NCBI RefSeq assembly: GCF_001422325.1
Contig: NZ_LMMR01000005.1
Coordinates: 124,001-188,000 of the forward strand
Source: Leifsonia sp. Leaf264
Lineage (GTDB): Bacteria > Actinomycetota > Actinomycetes > Actinomycetales > Microbacteriaceae
DNA: 64,000 bases
Direction of reading: 5' to 3'
Made by a program: the position numbers and the translations under genes. Every line of letters begins with the position of its first letter. The stretch's first letter is position 1. This document shows positions 17,580-25,645 of this stretch, piece by piece. The notes under the pieces were generated by a model. It was not told where the DNA came from and made no database searches. It was given only the letters and a program-made list of their open reading frames with translations.

Positions 17580-18341
17580 TCAGGCTCCCTTGTAGACGTT
17601 GAACCGGGACAGCTTGACTGTGCCGCCGTTGATGGGCGCGAAGTTGACGGTGATGGTGGTGCCGGCGGGTGCGAACACCGACCCGTAAAAGTAGGAGTTG
17701 TCGGTGTCGTCGAACTGGATCGATTCGAGCTTCGTGGCGCCGTTCATGAAGTCGATCGACCCCGGGCCGGAGGCGGTTGTGGCATTGATGTTGAGGACAT
17801 AGCGGACCTCAGTGGCGCCGACTGGCACCTGGAACGTTCCGACAGCCCCGGCGGATACGGTGGCCGGTGCGGTAGTAGGTCCGGACACCGCGGTGCCCTT
17901 CCAGGACGGGTTCGCGTCGACGATCTGAATGCCGGGCTCTGCGATGGGGACTGAGACCGTCGTGGTGAGGCACGTGGCTTCCAGAGCTGCCGGGTTGGTG
18001 CATCCGGTCGCCCCGGTTTTCGGGACTGCGACATGGATGACAGCCACACCGGGCTTGTCCTCACGCCAGGTGGTGACGCTTGTCGTTCCGGCGCCGGTGT
18101 TGACGTTGGCGCTGACCGGGGTTGTCAGGACGGCTGTGGGGTTGCCGACTTTGCCGTGGGCGATGTTCTGGATGACGGTGAGCCGGGTCGCCTGGTCGCG
18201 GGTGGCGTCGACGACGTCGGTGGTGGTGACGGCGACGCTGACGAGGGCGGTCATCGTCAGGGCGGTGATGACGACACCGAACATGGCGTCGATCAGCGCT
18301 GAACCGCGTTCATTCGCAAGTCTGCGGCGCAGCTTGTTCAT
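17580..18341 (-). CDS. Prepilin-like protein
   Basis: A 253-residue protein starting MNKLRRRLANERGSALIDAM, a basic leader and G-S followed by a hydrophobic segment (FGVVITALTMTALVSVAV). The C-terminal part looks like a beta-rich carbohydrate-binding or lectin-like domain (YVLNINATTASGPGSIDF, then VKLSRFNVYKGA). It is the first gene of the prepilin operon, with a strong AAGGAG site, a sigma-28-like promoter and a class A motif further upstream. Confidence 0.8.
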   Translation of the reverse strand: MNKLRRRLANERGSALIDAMFGVVITALTMTALVSVAVTTTDVVDATRDQATRLTVIQNIAHGKVGNPTAVLTTPVSANVNTGAGTTSVTTWREDKPGVAVIHVAVPKTGATGCTNPAALEATCLTTTVSVPIAEPGIQIVDANPSWKGTAVSGPTTAPATVSAGAVGTFQVPVGATEVRYVLNINATTASGPGSIDFMNGATKLESIQFDDTDNSYFYGSVFAPAGTTITVNFAPINGGTVKLSRFNVYKGA

Positions 18342-18390
18342 GGGCGGGGCTCCTTCGGGGACGGGGTGGTCGGGATGACTTCATGCCTGA

Positions 18391-18420
18391 CTATCGGCAG
18401 TGCCGGCGGTGTCCGTCACC
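18391..18420 (-). promoter_or_regulatory. Sigma-28-like promoter of prepilin operon
   Basis: Minus strand GGTGAC (18420-18415), 16 bp, GCCGATAG (18398-18391), 49 nt before the first prepilin gene; the best match to the FliA/WhiG -10 in the window. Confidence 0.6.
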
Positions 18421-18469
18421 GTCGGCCGGCACCTCTTTGCGGTCCGGCTGATGTCGCGGATGCCTCCTT

Positions 18470-18479
18470 CATGCGCGGA
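18470..18479 (-). promoter_or_regulatory. Class A motif before prepilin operon
   Basis: TCCGCGCATG with a GAAACC box exactly 8 bp upstream of CCGC. It lies 128 nt before the ATG at 18341, upstream of the sigma-28-like site. Confidence 0.6.
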
Positions 18480-18517
18480 TCTCGGCGGTTTCGGATCTAC
18501 TCGCACCGGGGCGCGCA

Positions 18518-18553
18518 GAAGCCCCGCCGCGGCTGTTCGCCGGGCGGGGCTTC
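18518..18553 (-). terminator. Terminator after 18569 gene
   Basis: GAAGCCCCGCC / GGCGGGGCTTC, an 11-bp perfect stem just downstream of the stop of the 514-residue membrane protein. Confidence 0.75.
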
Positions 18554-18568
18554 CGAGTGGTGCTGGTG

Positions 18569-20113
18569 CTACTTGGTGGCGCGGCGTGCGAGCTCGTCGA
18601 GGATGCGGCCGGCGAGGTCGTGCAGCTGCGCGGGGGTCATGGCGGCAAGGTCGCCGTCCACCTCGACAGGCTCGGAGGTCGAGCCGTCATCGCCAGGCTG
18701 GGTGCCGGTGCGGGTGACCTCGTCGCCATTCTTGTCGTAGAGGATGGCGTCACCGTCCTGCTCGATCACAGCGCGGTAGACGATGTTCTGGCTCTTGCCG
18801 ATGGAGGCGACCCAGTTTCCGTCCTCACCGGGGACGACCTCGAACACCTCCAGGCCGGTAGCCCAGTCAGGCATCCAGGAGTACTGCGTCTCGATCTCCT
18901 GGGCGATGGACGAGTTCGCGGAGCGAGTGTGACCCTTGGCGTACTTGTGGACGGAGAGCGTGTTCAGCTTCCCGGACGTCGACTCGGTGGCGTCGATGTT
19001 GGCGATGGCGACCACCGAGGTGGAGGATCCGCGCGGGGACAGCGGGGTGGAGTATCCGGCGTCGGAGTCTCCGGCGTAGCGGAGGGTGAACTCGGACCCG
19101 TTGAAGGAGCCGGTGTCGTTGGCGTTCTCGAACCCGTTGCGGTTCTGGACATGGTCCTCCCAGGTGCCGACCTTCCCGTCCTTGTTGAGGGCGTCGAGGG
19201 CCTGGCGCTGGATGGCGGCGAGGGACTGCGGGTAGACGGGGCCGGGGATGTCGGAGGTGTCCGTGAACACGGTCACCTGGCCGGTCTTGCCGTCGTACAC
19301 GGCGGCGCCGAACACGTTCCACTTTGTGATCCAGAACCCGTCGTGGGACTTCAACGGGACGACGACCTTCGGGGTGTCACCGTCGCAGTAGCCGTACACG
19401 TCGCCGCTGTCGAAGGTGACGTTCACCGGGGTCTGCGCGTTGACCATCAGGTCGAGGGACTCATGCGGGAGGACTCCGCCGAGGCGCTGCTCGGCAGCGT
19501 TGACGTCGAAGTTGCAGTTCTTCACGTTGGAGGCGTCGGCAGCACCGAACATGGGAATGTCGATCGTCTGCACCGACTCGTAGCCGACCTGCCAGCCGTT
19601 CCGCTCAACGAGGGTGGTCCACAGGCCGGACTTGCCCTGGTCGATGAGCACCTTCGAGTTCAGTTCGGTGCCGGTGGTGTCACCCATCAGCTTGTGCGCT
19701 GATGATGCTGCCACGTCGTACGGGGCGCGGGGTGCGTAGTCCGGTGCGGGGTCGGTGACGACCTTCACACTGGACACGTACTGGGCGTGGGTGTCGAACG
19801 TTGTCCGGACAGCGGTGATGATGCTGAGGACGAGCAGCAGCAGGATGCCCAGGACGGCGATAGTGCCGATGGCAGCCCCCGGGCCGTTTCCTGCGGAGAA
19901 AGCGATGACAGCCACGACGAACAGGGCGACGATCGCACCGATGAAGATGAAGACGGGCGCGGCGGAGATGAACACGTCAGCCCAGCCGTGAGCGAGGGAT
20001 GGGCCCCAGACCAGCCACGGCCACCCGAGGACGGCGACGGCAGCGATGGCCATGATGATGTAACCGGTGATGCTGCCGGATTCGGATCGGGACGAGTTGT
20101 AGTTGTAGCTCAT
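18569..20113 (-). CDS. Multi-TM protein with large extracytoplasmic domain
   Basis: A 514-residue protein of unknown family. Three or four hydrophobic segments lie within about residues 17-120 (GYIIMAIAAVAVLGWPWLV, then FIFIGAIVALFVVAVIAF, then TIAVLGILLLLVLSII). A large predicted extracytoplasmic domain follows, with Cys residues (CNFD, YGYC) and a C-terminal Glu/Thr-rich tail. The ATG at 20113 follows AGGAAG. The protein is on the strand of the pilin genes and shares their motif type. Confidence 0.65.
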   Translation of the reverse strand: MSYNYNSSRSESGSITGYIIMAIAAVAVLGWPWLVWGPSLAHGWADVFISAAPVFIFIGAIVALFVVAVIAFSAGNGPGAAIGTIAVLGILLLLVLSIITAVRTTFDTHAQYVSSVKVVTDPAPDYAPRAPYDVAASSAHKLMGDTTGTELNSKVLIDQGKSGLWTTLVERNGWQVGYESVQTIDIPMFGAADASNVKNCNFDVNAAEQRLGGVLPHESLDLMVNAQTPVNVTFDSGDVYGYCDGDTPKVVVPLKSHDGFWITKWNVFGAAVYDGKTGQVTVFTDTSDIPGPVYPQSLAAIQRQALDALNKDGKVGTWEDHVQNRNGFENANDTGSFNGSEFTLRYAGDSDAGYSTPLSPRGSSTSVVAIANIDATESTSGKLNTLSVHKYAKGHTRSANSSIAQEIETQYSWMPDWATGLEVFEVVPGEDGNWVASIGKSQNIVYRAVIEQDGDAILYDKNGDEVTRTGTQPGDDGSTSEPVEVDGDLAAMTPAQLHDLAGRILDELARRATK

Positions 20114-20164
20114 GCGGGGTGTTCTTCCTGGGCGGCGGCACTGTGCTCGCCTGCTCGTTACCTA

Positions 20165-20174
20165 CATGGGCGGA
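20165..20174 (-). promoter_or_regulatory. Class A-like motif before 20113
   Basis: Minus strand TCCGCCCATG with GAAACG 7 bp upstream of CCGC, 51 nt before the ATG. One mismatch from the class A consensus. Confidence 0.5.
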
Positions 20175-20222
20175 GATTCCCGTTTCTGTGCGCGCACGCT
20201 GTTTCCAGCTGTTTCGTTCCGG

Positions 20223-20232
20223 TCCGCGCATG
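20223..20232 (+). promoter_or_regulatory. Class A motif before 20286
   Basis: TCCGCGCATG on the plus strand. Its ATG opens a 19-codon frame (MEVEKKNLNAAEAAERIQP) whose TGA overlaps the TTG start of the next gene (TTGA). Confidence 0.5.
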
Positions 20233-20285
20233 GAGGTGGAGAAGAAGAACCTCAACGCCGCAGAAGCGGCAGAACGGATACAACC

Positions 20286-20651
20286 TTGATCGACGGAATC
20301 TCCACCATCCACTTCGGGCTCAGCATCGACGACCTCGCGGAGGTCCCCGAGGTGTGGGGTGCGACCGTGGACGGCGACGGCTGGAACGCATGGGGCGACA
20401 AGCCTGGCGTCGACGTCAACGACGCCGACACGCTCCACCTGTCCATCACCCGCCACAACGAAGCCATCGACGGCACCGTCCGTACGGTGATCGCCCGCCT
20501 CGCGGACAAGCTCGTACAGATGGGCGGCTACGACAGCCAGGCCGGCATCGTCCTCGTCGTCACCGACTCGGCCGACTGGTCCGAGCAGAAGAAGTCGCTG
20601 AAGAAGGGCGAGCCGTGGATTGGCGCCTCCAAGGCGTTCGTCGCCGCGTAA
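20286..20651 (+). CDS. Hypothetical protein, 121 aa
   Basis: Not recognised. Starts TTG at 20286 (IDGISTIHFGLSIDDLAEVP), a soluble acidic alpha/beta protein; TVRTVIARLADKLVQMGG suggests one helix, followed by a strand IVLVVTDSAD. The TTG overlaps the stop of the short leader frame, and codon use shifts from weak to strong at this point. Terminator at 20669-20700. Confidence 0.55.
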   Translation: MIDGISTIHFGLSIDDLAEVPEVWGATVDGDGWNAWGDKPGVDVNDADTLHLSITRHNEAIDGTVRTVIARLADKLVQMGGYDSQAGIVLVVTDSADWSEQKKSLKKGEPWIGASKAFVAA

Positions 20652-20668
20652 CCCCGGCCGCAATCACG

Positions 20669-20700
20669 AAGCCCCGCAACTCCTCGGAGGTGCGGGGCTT
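20669..20700 (+). terminator. Terminator after 20286 gene
   Basis: AAGCCCCGCA / TGCGGGGCTT stem, 10 bp, followed by T-rich TCGTCAT; 18 nt after the stop. Confidence 0.8.
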
Positions 20701-20784
20701 TCGTCATAGCGCCGGCAGAGGTGACGCCCGTGTGGTGTTGCTGCCGGACGGCGCGTGCGCTGGTCAACGCCGCCCGGCAGGTTG

Positions 20785-21408
20785 TTACTCCGAGACGGTG
20801 ATGACAGTGTTCAACCGAACGCTGTTCTGCAACGTCTTGGCGAGCTCGTCGTCGTCCTGGCAGGTGACGTTCACCGTCACCCCGGTGTGGGTGCGGGTGC
20901 TGGCACGCATCGTGGTGAACGACACACCGTTCTCCACGGTGAGGGTGTCGACGGTGCGGCCGGAGGTCTGCGTCTTGAACGCCGCCCACTGCTCCTGCTT
21001 GGTCTCGTTCGGCGCGGAGTCGGAGAACACGGAGTCCATCCACTTCTGGGTGGCTTCGCGGTCCTCCCCCAGGTCGGTGATGGCGTCGCCGAGCTCGGAC
21101 GTCCAGATGTCGGCGGTGCACCACGGCTCGTCGCCGCCGTCCACGGACTCGAAGCTGGCCCAGTTGAGGGTGGAGGGGTCGGAAGTGCTGACGTCCGCCT
21201 TCTTCCACAGGGTGTCGTGGTCGAGGTTGGTGGCGAAGTCCAGCTGCGAGTTGATGTCCAGGATCCCGCCGCTGGCGAAGTCGAGGTTGGAGATCGACTC
21301 CGGCTTCGTCGGCATCCCGTATGACAGGGTCGCGGGGACGAGGACGGCGAGAGCTGCAGCGGACGCGACGAAGAAGCCGATGACGCGTTTCGTGTTGGTG
21401 GTGGGCAT
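20785..21408 (-). CDS. Secreted or membrane-tethered protein, unknown
   Basis: A 207-residue protein starting MPTTNTKRVIGFFVASAAAL, a basic stretch plus a hydrophobic segment, consistent with a signal anchor or signal peptide. The rest has no recognised domain (ASGGILDINSQLDFATNLDH, two Cys residues, a C-terminal GVTVNVTC). It has a class B motif 59 nt upstream. Confidence 0.6.
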   Translation of the reverse strand: MPTTNTKRVIGFFVASAAALAVLVPATLSYGMPTKPESISNLDFASGGILDINSQLDFATNLDHDTLWKKADVSTSDPSTLNWASFESVDGGDEPWCTADIWTSELGDAITDLGEDREATQKWMDSVFSDSAPNETKQEQWAAFKTQTSGRTVDTLTVENGVSFTTMRASTRTHTGVTVNVTCQDDDELAKTLQNSVRLNTVITVSE

Positions 21409-21466
21409 GAGGAGCGGGGGTTCCTTTGCTTGACGTGGCAGCCCGGTGTTCCGGGCATCATCAAGA

Positions 21467-21476
21467 CATGTGGCAA
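21467..21476 (-). promoter_or_regulatory. Class B motif before 21408
   Basis: Minus strand TTGCCACATG followed by TCTTGA; similar context at 42546. It lies 58 nt before the start. Confidence 0.5.
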
Positions 21477-21560
21477 GTCCTCGACTGGTCGCCGAACCGC
21501 CCTGCGAACCACATCTGGGCAGCACGAAGCCGCCCTTCCTCCCGTTTGCCCGACGTATGC

Positions 21561-21914
21561 CTAGGAGCCCGGCGTCCAGACCGTCTGGCGGTACCGGTCG
21601 ACAATCTCAACCTGCCGTTCGCGGGCACGGCTCAACCGTCGGTACGCCCTCATGCTCAGCACCATGAGGTACACGCCGGCGAGCGTCGCGACAGAGCCGG
21701 GGATGCTCACCAGCCGGAGGAAGGACAGCCCGGCGAGCGACGCGCACAACGACACGACCGTCAAAGTGACAGCCGTCAGAAGCACCCACCGTGCCGACCG
21801 GTTCAACATCAGGAACCGGGTGCGGGAAGCCTTCAGCTCCTCCTCGGCGAGGAACCGCTCCCGCTCAGCAGCGACAACCGCGTCGCCTTCAGCTAAACGC
21901 GACAGGTCCGACAT
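21561..21914 (-). CDS. Two-TM small membrane protein, 117 aa
   Basis: Unknown. An N-terminal charged coiled-coil-like segment (AERERFLAEEELKASRTRF), then two hydrophobic helices (WVLLTAVTLTVVSLCASLA and IPGSVATLAGVYLMVLSM) and a basic C-terminus. It resembles the neighbouring 21944 gene in design. Last gene of the 22764-21561 run. Confidence 0.6.
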   Translation of the reverse strand: MSDLSRLAEGDAVVAAERERFLAEEELKASRTRFLMLNRSARWVLLTAVTLTVVSLCASLAGLSFLRLVSIPGSVATLAGVYLMVLSMRAYRRLSRARERQVEIVDRYRQTVWTPGS

Positions 21915-21943
21915 GGCCGCTCCCCCGTTCGATGAGAGCGAGC

Positions 21944-22294
21944 CTAGCTGCGCCGGCCGCCGAGCGCATCCGGGTACTGCAGTTCGTACTCAGCGAGACG
22001 ACGGATCGACCTCTGCAGATCCACCCGGTCGGAGTAACCGGACGACGCGAAGAACGTGGCGACCACCGCGACGATCGACAGGATCAGGGTGAGCAGACCG
22101 TTGAACGGGAACACAGCACCGCTGAGAGACAGGACGATGATGGCGACGCCGGCGACAGAGGCCGACACAGCCACCGCGGTCCCTCGGGCGAACAGCTTCT
22201 TCGCGACCTGGCGTTCATGGTCAGCGACGGACTTCCGGGCGAACGTGACGAGCAGCTCCCCGTCAGGCGTGGAGGTGCTCAACTGTTCACCCAC
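21944..22294 (-). CDS. Two-TM small membrane protein, 116 aa
   Basis: Unknown. A charged N-terminus (ARKSVADHERQVAKKLFARG), two membrane segments (AVAVSASVAGVAIIVLSL and LLTLILSIVAVVATFFAS), then a short cytoplasmic tail. GTG at 22294 overlaps the end of the upstream gene by 16 nt, so translational coupling is likely. Confidence 0.6.
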   Translation of the reverse strand: MGEQLSTSTPDGELLVTFARKSVADHERQVAKKLFARGTAVAVSASVAGVAIIVLSLSGAVFPFNGLLTLILSIVAVVATFFASSGYSDRVDLQRSIRRLAEYELQYPDALGGRRS

Positions 22295-22764
22295 CAGTTC
22301 GACTCGACACGCTCGTGGAACTGCTCCAACGCCTCAGCGTCGCCGGGGATCCACGCCTCCACCTCCACACGGATGTGCTGCCCGTCCTCCATCTGCGACG
22401 GCGGAGTGTACGGGACAGGCTTCGAGTCGGTGTCGGCTGGAGCCTCGCCGGGTCGGTAGAACTTCGCTGCCTTCAGCCAGCCGGTGAACGAGAACATGTT
22501 CTCGTCGCAGCTGCGGAACGTCAGGTCGGTGATCTCGTAGTGAGCGAGGTACGCACGGTCGCCTTCATCGTCACGTCCGGTGGGGAACTTCATCTCCACC
22601 ACCCCGTAACCGTTCTGGTCGAGACGCACGTGCGCGCCGTGCAGAACCGCCACCTTCCGGTCCGTGAACCGAGGCGGACGAGCCGTTGAGGCGATGACCA
22701 CCTCGGAGGTTCCTCCGTTGGTGGCGTGGTGGAACAGCGGGTGGGGCTTCACATTGGTCTCCAT
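22279..22764 (-). CDS. Hypothetical protein, 161 aa
   Basis: Unknown soluble protein beginning METNVKPHPLFHHATNGGTS. A beta-rich segment (VVEMKFPTGRDDEGDRAYLA, then YEITDLTFRSCDEN) precedes a C-terminal HIRVEVEAWIPG. ATG at 22764 lies exactly 8 nt past a class A motif and is preferred to the longer open frame. First gene of a three-gene run with two small membrane proteins. Confidence 0.6.
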   Translation of the reverse strand: METNVKPHPLFHHATNGGTSEVVIASTARPPRFTDRKVAVLHGAHVRLDQNGYGVVEMKFPTGRDDEGDRAYLAHYEITDLTFRSCDENMFSFTGWLKAAKFYRPGEAPADTDSKPVPYTPPSQMEDGQHIRVEVEAWIPGDAEALEQFHERVESNWWVNS

Positions 22765-22772
22765 GGCACCAA

Positions 22773-22782
22773 CATGTGCGGA
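22773..22782 (-). promoter_or_regulatory. Class A motif before 22764
   Basis: TCCGCACATG on the minus strand; CATG is 8 nt from the start. A weak GAATGC lies 6 bp upstream. Confidence 0.55.
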
Positions 22783-22937
22783 TACGCGCATTCCTGCTGT
22801 CGGAGTACGGGAAGAAGACCGGCGCGATCATCTGGACGCTCCCCCATCGGCGACGGTCGTCGCGGCAGCCGAAGCATCTCAAAGGCGAGGCGGCGCCGGA
22901 GGCGACGCCGGTCAGGTGCGGGCGCTGACCTGGGCTG

Positions 22938-23504
22938 TCAGGTGTTCGGGTTCCCGGGTATTGGAAGCGGGAGTTCGATGATCGTCGTCCGGATGTCGTG
23001 GAGGTCGGTCAGCGGCACGTCGCCGTACCAGGGGTCGTTCAGTCCGCGCGGGTCCTGGGAGGTGAAGATGCCTTGGCTGCGGATCCAGTCGAGGTCGTCG
23101 CCCATGTATGTGACGCCAGCCTTGTACCCGGTGGCGTCCTGCTCGACCGGCCAGCGGACGTACTGGCCGTGGTCGTCGATGACGAGGCCGAGGTTGAACG
23201 GTTGACCGCCGATCGTGCAGACAGTCTCCGTTTTGAGGTTCCGTTCCACCCAGTCGAGCGGGACGTCGAAGAGGGTGCTGCCCGGGAACCGGTACCGGTT
23301 CCTGTCCAGGTAGGGAGCTGCGGCGCGTTCGGTCACCCAGCCGAGCTCTGCGGCTTGGGCGGGGCTGGCGACAAGGGCGAGGGTGACGTCCGGCCAGGTC
23401 CAGAACATCTGCATGTCCACGTAGAACCAGTGGCCACGGACGAGCGCGTAGGTACCGCTGGGCACGACGTCGGCGCCGGGCCAGATCTCCGAGATGTCGG
23501 TCAT
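22938..23504 (-). CDS. Hypothetical protein, 188 aa
   Basis: Unknown. Starts MTDISEIWPGADVVPSGTYA. Contains aromatic-rich stretches (HWFYVDMQMFWTWPDVTL), then a beta-rich C-terminal part ending ELPLPIPGNPNT. Its ATG overlaps the stop of the 23501 gene (ATGA). Last gene of a tight four-gene operon starting at 24929. Confidence 0.6.
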   Translation of the reverse strand: MTDISEIWPGADVVPSGTYALVRGHWFYVDMQMFWTWPDVTLALVASPAQAAELGWVTERAAAPYLDRNRYRFPGSTLFDVPLDWVERNLKTETVCTIGGQPFNLGLVIDDHGQYVRWPVEQDATGYKAGVTYMGDDLDWIRSQGIFTSQDPRGLNDPWYGDVPLTDLHDIRTTIIELPLPIPGNPNT

Positions 23505-24028
23505 CCAGCCGACACCGTGTTGGCCGCCTTGTGTGCGTATGCTGCGAGCCACCGGGATCCGAGGATCCGGTAGGCGATGTCGGAGGCGTCGCCGCGGAGG
23601 GTGAGGTTCTCGTGTTCCGCAGCCCAGAGGACGTGGATGAGGCCGGTGTGGTCGTCCTCCCAGTCGTTGAAGGGCGGCATCACACCGAACTGGAGTGTGT
23701 CCGGGTCGTAGTCGAGCTTCACGTTCGATCCGAGGTTCAGCTTCAGGCTGGCTTCGGTGACCTGCTGGGTGAGCTCGCCGATGCTTCTCGCCTGGGCGAA
23801 GCCGCCTTCGCGTAGGCTGCGGACGTCCTCGTTGGCCTGGTCGAGCAGGGCGGTGACGGTCGCCAGCTTCTCTGTGAGCGCGGCGTTGTCGGCACGGAGT
23901 CTCGTGTTCTCCTGAGCGGCGGCGAACCCGCCCTCTCGAAGCGTCTGGACGTCCTCGTTGGCGCCTTCCAGGAGTGCGTTGGCGTGGTCGAGTGACTTCT
24001 GGAGCTTCTTCTCGTCGGCTGCCGTCAT
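23501..24028 (-). CDS. Coiled-coil protein paralogous to its upstream neighbour
   Basis: A 175-residue protein. A long N-terminal coiled coil (ADEKKLQKSLDHANALLEGA...) has two repeat-like segments (ANEDVQTLREGGFA and ANEDVRSLREGGFAQARS). The C-terminal 60 residues (PPFNDWEDDHTGLIHVLWA) resemble the end of the 24025 protein. ATG 24028 and the neighbouring stop overlap. Unknown function. Confidence 0.6.
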   Translation of the reverse strand: MTAADEKKLQKSLDHANALLEGANEDVQTLREGGFAAAQENTRLRADNAALTEKLATVTALLDQANEDVRSLREGGFAQARSIGELTQQVTEASLKLNLGSNVKLDYDPDTLQFGVMPPFNDWEDDHTGLIHVLWAAEHENLTLRGDASDIAYRILGSRWLAAYAHKAANTVSAG

Positions 24029-24714
24029 CGGGCTGCTCCGTTCTCGGCGGCGTCGTGTCGTTGGGCGGCGAGCCAGCGGGAGTGGTTGATGGTGGTGGCG
24101 ATCTCGTCGAAGTCGTCGAATAGGTTCAGGCCGCGGTGGCGGACATCCCAGAGGATGTGCACCAGGGAGGTGTGATCCTTCTCCCACGGGTCGAACGGCG
24201 GCTCGAACCCCTTCTCGGCGGCGGCCCGGTCTCCGCTGGTGGTGTTGCCTGGCTTTCCGCGTTCGGCGGTGCCGAGCTTCTTGTCGGCTTCGGCGAGACG
24301 TTCGGTGAGGTCCGCGATCTGCTGTTCCATGTCGGCGATGCGGCGCGCCGGTGCGAGGTGGTCGGTGCCAGCTGTCGGCTGCTGTGTCTCGTCGGTGACG
24401 AGGATGGAGGCTTCGCTGTTCACGAGCTGGCTCGGTTGGATGACGTTCTTGTCGAGGAGCACCGCGAGGGTCGCCTCGGCGATCGCCGAAGCTGTGGCGG
24501 GTGAAGCGGGAACCAGTGTGCTGGCTGTGGTGGTCAGGCGGTCACGGAGCCACTCCAGAGGCTGGAAGGAGATGCGGGCGGCAGCCAGCGCATCGCCGGA
24601 GAACCAGACGGCATCGTCATCGGACGGGCGTGCCGTCACGTGGAGGGTCTGTCGGTGGAACGCTGCGACGATCCTCATGCGGATCATCTCGTCTGATTCG
24701 GTGAGGGTGTTCAT
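24025..24714 (-). CDS. Coiled-coil protein, paralogue of 23501 gene
   Basis: A 229-residue protein starting MNTLTESDEMIRMRIVAAFH. A coiled coil (ADMEQQIADLTERLAEADKK) is followed by a C-terminal unit (PPFDPWEKDHTSLVHILWDV, then SRWLAAQRHDA) shared with the next gene. The ATG overlaps the 24711 stop. Gene duplication is evident; the role is unknown. Confidence 0.6.
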   Translation of the reverse strand: MNTLTESDEMIRMRIVAAFHRQTLHVTARPSDDDAVWFSGDALAAARISFQPLEWLRDRLTTTASTLVPASPATASAIAEATLAVLLDKNVIQPSQLVNSEASILVTDETQQPTAGTDHLAPARRIADMEQQIADLTERLAEADKKLGTAERGKPGNTTSGDRAAAEKGFEPPFDPWEKDHTSLVHILWDVRHRGLNLFDDFDEIATTINHSRWLAAQRHDAAENGAAR

Positions 24715-24929
24715 GCTGCTCCGATTGTGGTTGTGCCGGTCAGGCAGTCGCGGCATACGAGGGACTGCGGGACGGTTTCGGTGTTGCTGCCGAGGAGGAT
24801 GCCTCCGCCGCACTTGACGGGCTGGAAGTCCGACTCGGCCGGCCCTGCCAGCAGGTGGTAGATGTGGGCGTCCGGTTCCGGGTACTTGGGTACCCGCTCC
24901 GCGATCACGCGTCGCATGCGTTCAGCCAT
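24711..24929 (-). CDS. Small Cys-containing protein, 72 aa
   Basis: Begins MAERMRRVIAERVPKYPEPD. The last half has KCGGGILLG and CRDCLTG, suggesting a metal site or a small zinc-binding fold. ATG at 24929 follows AAGGAG. First gene of the four-gene operon; a class A motif stands 27 nt upstream. Confidence 0.6.
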   Translation of the reverse strand: MAERMRRVIAERVPKYPEPDAHIYHLLAGPAESDFQPVKCGGGILLGSNTETVPQSLVCRDCLTGTTTIGAA

Positions 24930-24955
24930 CGTCGACTCCTTCTTCTCGCACCCTA

Positions 24956-24965
24956 CATGCGCGGT
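24956..24965 (-). promoter_or_regulatory. Class A motif before 24929
   Basis: Minus strand ACCGCGCATG with GAAACT 8 bp upstream of CCGC; first base differs from the consensus T. Confidence 0.55.
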
Positions 24966-24987
24966 TGAGCGAAGTTTCGGGCGACGA

Positions 24988-25593
24988 TCAGTCTGTCTTG
25001 ACGGATACGTGGGTGACCAGGTCGGCGAAGGCTACGTCGAAGTTGCCGCCTGCGGCGCAGGTCAGGTCGGTGAAGAACGCGTAGCCGGACGTGGAGAACA
25101 CACGGGCGCTTGTCACCCATTTGGCGCCGTCGTCAGCCGCGCCCTGCAATGACCGGATGTCGGCTTTCTCGTTCCCGTACACGTAGGTGGCGTTCTTACC
25201 GATCTGGTTCACTGTCGCTTCCGGCGCCCCGTACAGCTTCGCGAGGTACCGGTCGGTGGCCTTCTTGTCGTCGCCGTCGGTGGCGACGTCCGACGGTTTC
25301 GGGCCGGAGTGGATGGTGGCGACGCAGGACCCGTTCGAGTCCTTGTAGCTGCGCTCACCGATCCGTTCGTCTTTCAGGTCCCAGCCGGCATCCTCGAGGG
25401 TGTTCTCCAGCACCGGCTCAACCGTCTCCGGGAGCTTCTCCGCACCGGACCAGGTGAGGTCCAGCACGGTTCCTTTCGGGACTGCGGTGGCTTTCACTTC
25501 GTCTGGCATCTGCACTTGGACGCAACCGGAACAGGCGATCGCCACGGCGGCGGCCGCAGCAGCGAAAGCCGCGATGGTCGATGGTGCGCGCAT
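24988..25593 (-). CDS. Lipoprotein, 201 aa, unknown
   Basis: The N-terminus (MRAPSTIAAFAAAAAAVAIA) plus CSGC gives a lipobox, so it is a predicted lipoprotein. The mature part has TAVPKGTVLDLTWSGAEK, then paired Cys residues (CVATIHSG, LTCAAG). No recognised domain. ATG at 25593 was chosen for the signal peptide. Its own class B motif is 41 nt upstream. Confidence 0.75.
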   Translation of the reverse strand: MRAPSTIAAFAAAAAAVAIACSGCVQVQMPDEVKATAVPKGTVLDLTWSGAEKLPETVEPVLENTLEDAGWDLKDERIGERSYKDSNGSCVATIHSGPKPSDVATDGDDKKATDRYLAKLYGAPEATVNQIGKNATYVYGNEKADIRSLQGAADDGAKWVTSARVFSTSGYAFFTDLTCAAGGNFDVAFADLVTHVSVKTD

Positions 25594-25634
25594 GGCGTGG
25601 TGGCCCCTGACTTGTCGGTGATCTGTCGTCAGGA

Positions 25635-25644
25635 CATGTGGCGG
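25635..25644 (-). promoter_or_regulatory. Class B motif before 25593
   Basis: CCGCCACATG followed by TCCTGAC, 41 nt before the lipoprotein start. Confidence 0.55.
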
Positions 25645-25645
25645 A

